This document shows positions 1-5,392 of a stretch of 10,647 nt of DNA, piece after piece. The translations under genes were made by a program, and so were the position numbers. Every line of letters starts with the position of its first letter. Position 1 is the first letter of the stretch. The notes below the pieces were generated by a model. The model searched no databases and was not told where the DNA came from. It worked only from the letters and a program-made list of their open reading frames with translations. Source of the DNA: Acidobacteriota bacterium (GTDB lineage: Bacteria; Acidobacteriota; UBA6911; RPQK01; JADFOI01); NCBI GenBank assembly GCA_030624355.1, contig JAUXKG010000046.1, positions 1 through 10,647 of the forward strand, written 5' to 3'.

Positions 1-1467
1 CTGGGTTCGGACCACTCCGGCACACACACCTTTACCGGGACCATTGACGGGAAAAGTTACAGTGTCGAGTTGACCGACCCGACGCCCACCACTGTGGATG
101 AGTTTTTCGAGCTGAAAGCCATCGTCAACCAGAGTGGCGTGACCCGTTCGGTCACCGCCCTAGTGAAGGGACCGGACAAGGTGGAAGCCCTCAAATATGC
201 CCTTTATGGAAACTATATCCATTTTGATAACCACTCCCATCTGACCGGCGCCCTGACCCTGGAAACCTCGATCTTCTCCAACAGCGGGATCCTGGTTGAC
301 AAAGGGGTAACCATCAACGGTTCAGTGGAAGCCGTCCAGTATGTTGCAGCCAATACCGGGCCGGCAGAGGGTGAAGCCGGGGTGCCCGACACCATATTCG
401 GCACCAGCGGCTCCCCGGTACCGGCCCTTCAGGGCGATCCCAATCCTTCGCCCACCGTTTCCAGTGCTCCCGTGCAACAGGTGATCCCACCCCCACCACT
501 CAAGGAGTTTCCCAGCCTCGATTTTGATGAGCTGGAATCGCTCGCCGGAACAGGCCGAACCATCTCAAGCAGCGACTTCGAGAGTCTTCTTACCAACGCG
601 CGCAACTGGGCGGAATTCGGGGGAGTCGCTCCGACTGATGGGACGGCCACCGCACTGCCTCAATCCGAGTACCCGGGATCGCTGTTGGCGACTGACATTC
701 CGGTCAGCGTAAAGAAGTGCGATGTCAACGGAACACCGGCTTGCCCTGCCAAACGGGCGATTCGGGTTCCGAACGGACCGAATCCTGACTATCAGGTTGA
801 GGTGGGTTCAACGCTCACCAGCTGCCCATCCTACCCCTGCGCGGCCGACTCGGGTGCCGACCTGACCTATGAAGTCATTATTGAAGGGGAGGAGTTTGCT
901 GGCACGGATTCGGTGCTGTACCTCGAAGGGGACACCACGATCAACGTGGATATCAATACCGTGGTCAGAATGGAGGGCTCCCTGGTTGTGAACGGGAAAT
1001 TCGATGCCCTGTCGGCTACCGAGTTTCTGGCCTGGGAGGACCGTCAGGCACCCTGGTTTGTGCCTATCGAGGACAGCCTCTACGAAAATGAGTATCCGGC
1101 AGGGACCCCGGTGGATGGAGCGGGATACGACTTTGCCACAGACGCGTTCGAGGTGGCTGATTCCGACCGGTATGACATCATGTACTCTAGCTACCCCGCC
1201 CTGGCAGCCAACGGCAAGATCGGCATGAAGGGTGATGACGGACCGGTTCATATTGAAGGAGTGGTCTACACGGTAGCCGAGAGTCATCTGCATCGTTCGG
1301 AGCCCTGGGCACCCGCCTATTCGGTTGGCAGTGAAATCGCCGATACCATTCACAATTGCCAGTTCTTCTCCTTCGCTTATGATCCGGCGGCACTCGACGT
1401 CTTCGGCTTTTACGATCGGCTGAGTGGTCGGCCCTACCTGAAGATCATCCGCCTCTCGGACGAATAG
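1..1467 (+). CDS. Probable type IV pilus-associated (PilX-like) surface protein, 5'-truncated
   Basis: The frame is open from base 1 to a TAG stop at 1465-1467, so 488 codons of a longer gene are visible and the true start lies outside the window. The TTG at 70 is not a convincing start, because in-frame protein-like sequence (LGSDHSGTHTFTGTIDGKSY) precedes it. The beginning looks like the conserved part of PilX-type pilus proteins: a beta-rich stretch around 31-175 ending in VTRSVTALVKGP. Next comes a region with NSGILVDKGVTINGSVEA (about 283-336), of the kind seen in polymer-forming or beta-helical surface proteins. A proline-rich linker follows at about 415-510, then four cysteines encoded between about 718 and 840 (CDVNGTPAC and CPSYPC), which could form disulfides outside the cytoplasm. 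A second beta-rich region (VHIEGVVYTVAES, about 1246-1284) leads to the C-terminus. No enzyme motif is visible. The pilus assignment is by resemblance; an adhesin or other envelope protein is possible. Confidence 0.5.
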   Translation: MGSDHSGTHTFTGTIDGKSYSVELTDPTPTTVDEFFELKAIVNQSGVTRSVTALVKGPDKVEALKYALYGNYIHFDNHSHLTGALTLETSIFSNSGILVDKGVTINGSVEAVQYVAANTGPAEGEAGVPDTIFGTSGSPVPALQGDPNPSPTVSSAPVQQVIPPPPLKEFPSLDFDELESLAGTGRTISSSDFESLLTNARNWAEFGGVAPTDGTATALPQSEYPGSLLATDIPVSVKKCDVNGTPACPAKRAIRVPNGPNPDYQVEVGSTLTSCPSYPCAADSGADLTYEVIIEGEEFAGTDSVLYLEGDTTINVDINTVVRMEGSLVVNGKFDALSATEFLAWEDRQAPWFVPIEDSLYENEYPAGTPVDGAGYDFATDAFEVADSDRYDIMYSSYPALAANGKIGMKGDDGPVHIEGVVYTVAESHLHRSEPWAPAYSVGSEIADTIHNCQFFSFAYDPAALDVFGFYDRLSGRPYLKIIRLSDE

Positions 1468-1717
1468 AGCCGCTGGGCGGGCTGCACTCGGTCAGATTCA
1501 AGAGTAGAACGTTCCAACACACGAGTCCCTTCGACAGGCCCCTGTCGATCGGCTTTCTCGCTGGCGCCGGCGACCCCACAAACAACGTACGACCTGCCAA
1601 TAGATCTGCTACACTCCTTGTCTTCCGGAGTGTGTCAGCTATTGATCCGAGCTGCTGCACTGTTGGCAAGAGTCCCAGCAGATAGACATTAAACGCGTTT
1701 GAGGGAGACCATCTGTC
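1468..1717. other. Intergenic spacer with two small hairpins
   Basis: This 250-bp gap has no credible gene. It contains two short perfect hairpins: TCGACAG/CTGTCGA at 1531-1548 with a 4-nt loop, and ACACTCC/GGAGTGT at 1611-1633 with a 9-nt loop. Neither is followed by a T-run, so neither is a standard intrinsic terminator, although one could still end the upstream transcript. A purine-rich AGGGAG at 1702-1707 lies 10 nt before the ATG at 1718 and is the likely ribosome binding site of the acyl-CoA dehydrogenase. No clear -35/-10 pair was found. Confidence 0.4.
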
Positions 1718-2890
1718 ATGGATTTTGAACTACCGGGTGAGATCAAACTGTTGAAAGAGATCGCCCAACGGTTTGTGGATGAAGAGCTGATTCCCAAAGA
1801 AAACGAATACCGCCCCGAGGGGGAGGAGGGGATGCCGGAAGAGATCCTCAAGCCCCTTCAGAAGAAAGCCAAGGATTTGGGCCTGTGGCTGCTGGAGGTA
1901 CCGGAAGAGTACGGGGGAGCGGGCCTGGAACTTTTACCCCGCTGTGTCATCACGGAAGAACTGGCCCGCACCGTGCTGCTTCCCTTCCGGGAAAACGAGA
2001 TTTTCGGACCGAACGTGCGGGCAGTCCTCTTCCACTGCAACGAAGAACAGAAAGAACGCTTTCTCTATCCGGTGATCCGGGGCGAGAAGCGGATCTGTTT
2101 TGCCCAGACCGAACCGGATGCGGGAAGCGATCCGGGTGCCATGCGGACTTCGGCCACACCCGATGGTCAGGATTACATCATCAGCGGTACCAAACGTTTT
2201 ATTACGGGAGCCGGACGGGCCGACTTTGCCCAGGTGCTGGCGGTCACCGATCCTGAAAAAGGCGCCCGCGGCGGAATCAGCTGCTTTATGGTGGATCTGA
2301 AAAGCCCCGGGGTCTCACTGGAGCGCCAATGGCCCACCATGATGGGAGACGCTCCCTGGGAGATCGTGTTCGACAAGGTTCGGGTCCCCGCCACCAACCT
2401 GATTGGAGAATTGGGAGAAGGCTTCAGCCTGGGCCAGAAATGGATTACGGAAGGGCGCATTCGGACCCAGGGGGCTCGGCCTCTGGGAATTGCTCAGCGG
2501 TCGCTGAACATGATGATGGAGTATTCCGAGCACCGGGAGACCTTCGGCAAGGCTCTGTCGGAACGGCAGGCTATTCAATTCATGGTGGCTGATTCCGCCA
2601 TGGAACTGCACGCCGCCCGCCTTATGGTTTACGAGTGTGCCTGGCGGCACGACCGCGGCGAGGATGTGCGCGACCTCTCCTACATGGTGAAAATCACCTG
2701 CACTGAGATGGCCAGTCGCGTCGTGGATCGTTCCATTCAAGTCCATGGCGGTGTGGGACTGACTACCGACCTCCCACTGGAGTGGTGGTATCGCCAGCTT
2801 CGCAGCCTGCGCATCACCGAAGGCGCGACCGAGGTGCTTCGCTGGCGTCTGGCGCGCAACATCATGAGGGGCCGGCGAGGCCGTTCCTAG
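1718..2890 (+). CDS. Acyl-CoA dehydrogenase family protein
   Basis: This 390-residue protein has the full length and domain order of the FAD-dependent acyl-CoA dehydrogenases, which form the 2,3 double bond of acyl-CoA thioesters and pass electrons to electron-transfer flavoprotein. The N-terminal helical domain runs to about residue 120 and includes EEYGGAGLELL (63-73). The middle beta domain carries the flavin-contacting FAQTEPDAGSD (128-138) and GTKRFITGAG (157-166). The C-terminal helical domain has QVHGGVGLTTDLPLEWWYRQ (341-360) and ITEGATEVLR (366-375). E368 in the last motif matches the position of the catalytic glutamate of medium-chain enzymes, so activity is expected. The ATG at 1718 is preceded by AGGGAG. 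The gene appears monocistronic: it has 250 bp upstream and repeats plus a strand switch downstream, with no ETF, thiolase or CoA ligase visible. The acyl substrate cannot be read from the sequence. Confidence 0.93.
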   Translation: MDFELPGEIKLLKEIAQRFVDEELIPKENEYRPEGEEGMPEEILKPLQKKAKDLGLWLLEVPEEYGGAGLELLPRCVITEELARTVLLPFRENEIFGPNVRAVLFHCNEEQKERFLYPVIRGEKRICFAQTEPDAGSDPGAMRTSATPDGQDYIISGTKRFITGAGRADFAQVLAVTDPEKGARGGISCFMVDLKSPGVSLERQWPTMMGDAPWEIVFDKVRVPATNLIGELGEGFSLGQKWITEGRIRTQGARPLGIAQRSLNMMMEYSEHRETFGKALSERQAIQFMVADSAMELHAARLMVYECAWRHDRGEDVRDLSYMVKITCTEMASRVVDRSIQVHGGVGLTTDLPLEWWYRQLRSLRITEGATEVLRWRLARNIMRGRRGRS

Positions 2891-2923
2891 CTGATCTCCG
2901 GAGCACCTGACCGGTGGGACAGC

Positions 2924-2965
2924 TGACCAGTGTCGATTGACGATTGTCGAGTGTCGAATGACAAG
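2924..2965. repeat. Degenerate heptanucleotide tandem repeat (TGWCVAN x6)
   Basis: Six consecutive 7-nt units begin at 2924, 2931, 2938, 2945, 2952 and 2959. All fit TGWCVAN, and three of them begin with TGTCGA (2931, 2945, 2952). The array starts 34 nt after the acyl-CoA dehydrogenase stop and lies outside any supported gene. The unit size resembles the short tandemly repeated sequences found between genes in several bacterial groups. No function can be assigned. Confidence 0.6.
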
Positions 2966-2983
2966 ACACACCTTTCTTAATCG

Positions 2984-3022
2984 GTGTCAATCCGTGTTCT
3001 CTATATCCGTGTCAATCCGTGT
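2984..3022. repeat. Two direct copies of GTGTCAATCCGTGT
   Basis: The 14-mer GTGTCAATCCGTGT occurs at 2984-2997 and again at 3009-3022, a 25-nt period. The second copy is part of the 18-mer ATCCGTGTCAATCCGTGT (3005-3022), which recurs exactly and in the same orientation at 5286-5303. The repeats stop 11 nt before the stop codon of the minus-strand gene at 3034. They resemble dispersed intergenic CCGTGT/CTGTGT-type sequences of large environmental bacterial genomes; that comparison is from memory and unverified. Confidence 0.75.
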
Positions 3023-3033
3023 CTGCCCTGGGC

Positions 3034-3252
3034 TTATATCTGTATGACGTGGAACAGGCCGGTGGGATTGGTTTTGACCGCCAGCTTCCGTGCATTTTCC
3101 GGTGTTTCCGCCAGATAAACCTTTTCTCCCTGCACATCCACCGCCAGAAACTTCCCCTTGTGCTTCGCTTCGTATTCGGTCTTGAATTTGCTTTCGTAGA
3201 CCTCTTTAGCGTAGGCCGCAACTTCCTCTTCGTTCTTAAAAAACTGAACCAT
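3034..3252 (-). CDS. Small uncharacterised protein (72 aa)
   Basis: This short minus-strand frame encodes a soluble, charged protein without signal peptide or membrane segment. It has a lysine/glutamate-rich first half (EEEVAAYAKEVYESKFKTEY) followed by KGKFLAVDVQGEKVYLAETP and a short helix, giving a probable helix-strand-strand-helix pattern. The ATG at 3252 was preferred because GAGG lies 8 nt upstream; an in-frame ATG at 3285 would add 11 residues but has no good ribosome binding site. The KFLAVDV...EKVYLAETPENARKLA pattern vaguely recalls small DUF5678-like proteins, a weak comparison. It lies 187 nt downstream of the M28 peptidase gene on the same strand, so it may be co-transcribed or independent. 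I do not recognise a function, and no partner gene suggests a toxin-antitoxin role. Confidence 0.6.
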   Translation of the reverse strand: MVQFFKNEEEVAAYAKEVYESKFKTEYEAKHKGKFLAVDVQGEKVYLAETPENARKLAVKTNPTGLFHVIQI

Positions 3253-3438
3253 CTTCAGCACCTCACGGAAATAATGCTCATCCATTCAAGCCTGTTTCCA
3301 ACCGGCTGCCGCCCCGCCCGGACAACCGGCCACCTGACCTTCAACAGACCTATTGTCTCTCCAACAGCTCCTGGACACAATCCCCCGGACTGGAAATGCC
3401 GGGTTCAGGAGCGGCTTGGTATTTGGACCCGGGCCGCA

Positions 3439-4419
3439 CTATTGAGAAGATGAGAGAACTGCTGCACACACGCCTTGAACCACCATGGCCATCCGCTCAT
3501 AGTCGAGCGTATCCGGGGTATCAAGCTCCGTATGATAATTCGAGTTTCGGTAAAAGGACGTATCAGTGATCATCACCGCACGATAGCCCTGTTCCCAATA
3601 GTAACGATGGTCGGACCAATCGATCCCCGGAATGAACGCCGGAGCATTGATCGAATAAACCGGCAACGCTGAGCCTGAACGCATGGCAGCCTTGACACGG
3701 CGTACCGTCGATCCCTGACCCAGACTGCCCACCACCGTAATGAAGTTTCCCTGGGAGGGATAGAACAGTTTCAGGAGCGACAATGGGAACCGCTGGCTAT
3801 TGTCTGCATCGCTGAAAAAACCGATCATTTCCAGCGAAACCATCATGCGAACTTCCATGCCTTCCTGTTTGAGGGAAGCGGCATGTACGGCGCTCCCGGT
3901 GTTTTGAGTGTAGAAATGGGGCGGCTCTTCCAAGGTATAGGCCACAAGCTCGACGCCCATTGACAGAGGTCTCCTGTCCAGCAAGTGGGCAAGTTCGATC
4001 AGCCCGGCGACTCCGCTTGCGTTGTCATCCGCTCCAGGATGCCCCTCAAAGGCGTCATAGTGGGCGCCCACAACAATGCGTTCTTCGGTCTCCGGCCCCA
4101 ACAGAGCACTCACATTGCAGTATGTTTTTCCCTGAACTTCATAGCACTGATCGGACACTTTTCCACTGGTCTGCCTGAATTCCATTCGAATATAGTCGGC
4201 AACAAGATTCAGGTTCTCGGTATGCATTTCGCTTCTTGGGGAAAACGTCTCCGATAACTTCCGCACGTGAACCTCGAGTCGAGCCGGGTCCGCCGCCGAC
4301 AGCTCCGAAGCCTCTTCTCGGACCCTGAACAGAGGCTGGGTGACGACAACCCAGAACGTCACCAAGGAACCCGAGATTCCCAAGCAAATCAGCAGTAGCC
4401 AGACGCCCAATCGACGCAT
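3439..4419 (-). CDS. Membrane-anchored M28 family zinc metallopeptidase
   Basis: This 326-residue protein belongs to the M28 (aminopeptidase Y/Iap-like) di-zinc exopeptidases. Residues 1-26 form a positively charged start plus a hydrophobic segment (WLLLICLGISGSLVTFWVVV), an uncleaved anchor or signal peptide that puts the catalytic domain outside the cytoplasmic membrane. The metal and catalytic residues are all visible: H120 in VVGAHYD, D131 in GADDNASG, E164/E165 in YTLEEPP (general base and ligand), E197 in SLEMIG at the position of the fourth ligand, and H296 in NYHTELDTPDTL. C92 and C101 might form a disulfide. The likely role is removal of N-terminal residues from peptides for nutrition or envelope turnover; specificity is not readable. 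The ATG at 4419 has an AGGGA 10 nt upstream and a GAGGG closer in. It begins 43 nt after the DUF1330 gene on the same strand, so the two may be co-transcribed. Confidence 0.92.
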   Translation of the reverse strand: MRRLGVWLLLICLGISGSLVTFWVVVTQPLFRVREEASELSAADPARLEVHVRKLSETFSPRSEMHTENLNLVADYIRMEFRQTSGKVSDQCYEVQGKTYCNVSALLGPETEERIVVGAHYDAFEGHPGADDNASGVAGLIELAHLLDRRPLSMGVELVAYTLEEPPHFYTQNTGSAVHAASLKQEGMEVRMMVSLEMIGFFSDADNSQRFPLSLLKLFYPSQGNFITVVGSLGQGSTVRRVKAAMRSGSALPVYSINAPAFIPGIDWSDHRYYWEQGYRAVMITDTSFYRNSNYHTELDTPDTLDYERMAMVVQGVCAAVLSSSQ

Positions 4420-4462
4420 CTCCCTCGATTCCCTGTCATGGGTTTGCGCGGCAACGGCTCAG

Positions 4463-4750
4463 TTACAGGCCTTCTACAAGCACTATGTCGGTCTCAGCCA
4501 CACTGTGCCTTATCTCTTTCAATGGCTGGTATTCCGGGTCACTGAAAAACGCCTGCACCGACTCCTTGTCGGGAAATTGAAACAAGAGCAATCGGTTTGG
4601 CTTCCAGTCTCCCTCGAGCACCTCGTAGTTTCCACCTCGAACCAGACACTCACCTCCATGTCTGCTGATCAGAGCAGGCACTTCTGCTTGGTATCGTTGG
4701 TAGGCAGACGGGTCTTTGACATCAACGTCTACGATCATGTACACGGCCAT
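4463..4750 (-). CDS. DUF1330 domain-containing protein (95 aa)
   Basis: This small protein matches the DUF1330 family (ferredoxin-like, dimeric alpha/beta barrel superfamily) over its whole length: the start MAVYMIVDVDVKDPSAYQRY, the central GGNYEVLEGDWKPNRLLLFQ, then DPEYQPLKEIR and the terminal VLVEG. The ATG at 4750 was chosen because AGGA lies 8 nt upstream and the family usually starts here; the in-frame ATG at 4804 adds 18 residues unlike the family. It is a cytoplasmic protein of unknown function; related folds act in degradation or stress-related monooxygenases, but no catalytic residue can be named. It sits between the CDGSH gene (80 nt upstream) and the M28 peptidase gene (43 nt downstream) on the same strand. 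Confidence 0.88.
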   Translation of the reverse strand: MAVYMIVDVDVKDPSAYQRYQAEVPALISRHGGECLVRGGNYEVLEGDWKPNRLLLFQFPDKESVQAFFSDPEYQPLKEIRHSVAETDIVLVEGL

Positions 4751-4810
4751 CTCTGAATTCCTCTCTGTCGAAACACTCGGATTGATACTAATTTGGAATA
4801 GCAAGAGAAT

Positions 4811-4826
4811 ACCCGATGGGTCGGGT
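4811..4826 (-). terminator. Short GC-rich hairpin after the CDGSH gene
   Basis: ACCCGA and TCGGGT form a 6-bp stem with a 4-nt loop, beginning 4 nt beyond the CDGSH stop codon in its direction of transcription. The following sequence is only moderately T-rich and has no U-tract, so this is at best a weak terminator or attenuator before the DUF1330 gene. Confidence 0.25.
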
Positions 4827-4830
4827 CAGC

Positions 4831-5082
4831 CTAATCCTTCTTCACCTTCATTTCAGGCAGTTTGCAGGCTTCTATCTCAGAATTGAACTTCTCACTGGGA
4901 TCCGATCGGCCATGATGAGAACCATCACAAAACGGCTTGTTCCGGGAGTGGCCACATCGGCACAGAGAAATCTTGGTACGACCTGAAAGGTCAAACGTGT
5001 TCCCCTTTGAATCTTCAATAACAAAATCCCCTTCGATCATCATCTGCCCGTGATCTCTAAAAGTCACTTTCGAAGCTGCCAT
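4831..5082 (-). CDS. CDGSH iron-sulfur domain protein (83 aa)
   Basis: The protein carries one complete CDGSH signature, C-x-C-x2-S-x3-P-x-C-D-G-S-H, at residues 41-56 (CRCGHSRNKPFCDGSH). C41, C43, C52 and H56 are the expected ligands of a labile [2Fe-2S] cluster, as in bacterial mitoNEET-like proteins. The N-terminal part (VTFRDHGQMMIEGDFVIED) forms the strands that precede the cluster domain in this family. The ATG at 5082 is preferred because GGGGGA lies 7 nt upstream; an in-frame ATG at 5097 adds five residues and would place that purine-rich site inside the coding region. There is no membrane anchor, so it is probably cytoplasmic. It is the first gene of the minus-strand block. Its likely role is iron-sulfur or electron transfer, and its partner is unknown. 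Confidence 0.92.
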   Translation of the reverse strand: MAASKVTFRDHGQMMIEGDFVIEDSKGNTFDLSGRTKISLCRCGHSRNKPFCDGSHHGRSDPSEKFNSEIEACKLPEMKVKKD

Positions 5083-5221
5083 AAAAAAGTCCCCCATTCT
5101 GGTTTTTTGTAAACGATTAGCCTAGTGGATCTGAGTCAATAAAAATAGTCAAATTCCAGCTTCTTGAGGAGTTCCGTTCTGGCCGCTTCACGATTCCAGA
5201 CTCCCAGCCCGGATTATGCAT

Positions 5222-5281
5222 AGGTTGTTGTGACGAAGGGCCGCAGGCGCCGCGATGACAAGGCGTGCAACTCACAAACCT
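5222..5281. repeat. Imperfect 60-bp inverted repeat with GC-rich core
   Basis: The outer arms pair as AGGT plus TTGTGA (5222-5225 and 5228-5233, with a 2-nt bulge) against TCACAA plus ACCT (5272-5281). The GC-rich centre contains the palindrome GGCGCC (5246-5251), and CGCC (5248-5251) can pair with GGCG (5262-5265). The element ends immediately before the CCGTGT repeat cluster. It could fold as RNA or be a remnant of a dispersed palindromic element. It has no T-run, so it is not a standard terminator. Confidence 0.4.
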
Positions 5282-5285
5282 CCGA

Positions 5286-5327
5286 ATCCGTGTCAATCCG
5301 TGTTCGTCAATCCGTGGAATCCGTGTT
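5286..5327. repeat. CCGTGT repeat cluster (third copy of the 14-mer)
   Basis: The 18-mer ATCCGTGTCAATCCGTGT at 5286-5303 is identical to 3005-3022. It is followed by the partial copies GTCAATCCGTGG (5306-5317) and AATCCGTGT (5318-5326). The cluster lies about 65 nt upstream of the hyuA-like start and has the same orientation as the copies beside the 3034 gene. Confidence 0.75.
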
Positions 5328-5392
5328 AACAAGACAGCTGTTGACTAACACTTAGGGTTACATGAACATTAGAATACGGTCAGGGAGAATCC

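Larger units (their letters stand above)
5083..5392. other. Divergent intergenic region between CDGSH and hyuA-like genes
   Basis: This 310-bp region has no credible gene; a minus-strand frame over 5117-5332 crosses the repeats and resembles no protein. Next to the CDGSH gene is an AT-rich stretch (about 5130-5158) with two direct AGTCAA boxes at 5134-5139 and 5147-5152. On the minus strand they read TTGACT and could serve as -35 elements, but no matching -10 was found. Further right are the inverted repeat at 5222-5281 and the CCGTGT repeats at 5286-5327. The last 60 bp form the hyuA leader: TTGACT at 5341-5346 and TAGAAT at 5370-5375 are promoter-like, but their 23-nt spacing is too long for a standard pair. 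AGGGAG at 5382-5387 is a good ribosome binding site for the ATG at 5393. Confidence 0.5.

Noticed and set aside
808..1353. Minus-strand open frame of 181 codons
   Set aside because: Antisense to the surface protein, which has a continuous open frame with protein-like composition from the window edge.
1531..1633. Intrinsic terminator after the surface protein gene
   Set aside because: Both hairpins are short and neither is followed by a T-run, so they are mentioned only as possible structures.
2315..2971. Minus-strand open frame of 218 codons
   Set aside because: It lies mostly opposite the acyl-CoA dehydrogenase gene, has a composition rich in His, Pro and Gln typical of an antisense frame, and matches no family; the plus-strand gene explains the region.
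2984..3022. CRISPR-like array
   Set aside because: The repeats are only 14 nt, the gap between copies is 11 nt, there are two copies here, and no cas gene is present.
4340..4756. Plus-strand open frame of 138 codons
   Set aside because: Covers the DUF1330 gene and the start of the M28 gene in the opposite direction; both real genes have family motifs and good ribosome binding sites.
5117..5332. Minus-strand open frame of 71 codons in the intergenic region
   Set aside because: It is translated largely from the inverted repeat and CCGTGT repeats and has no ribosome binding site or protein resemblance.
5341..5375. Standard sigma-70 promoter (TTGACT and TAGAAT)
   Set aside because: The 23-nt spacing is well outside the usual 16-18 nt, so a confident promoter call is not justified.
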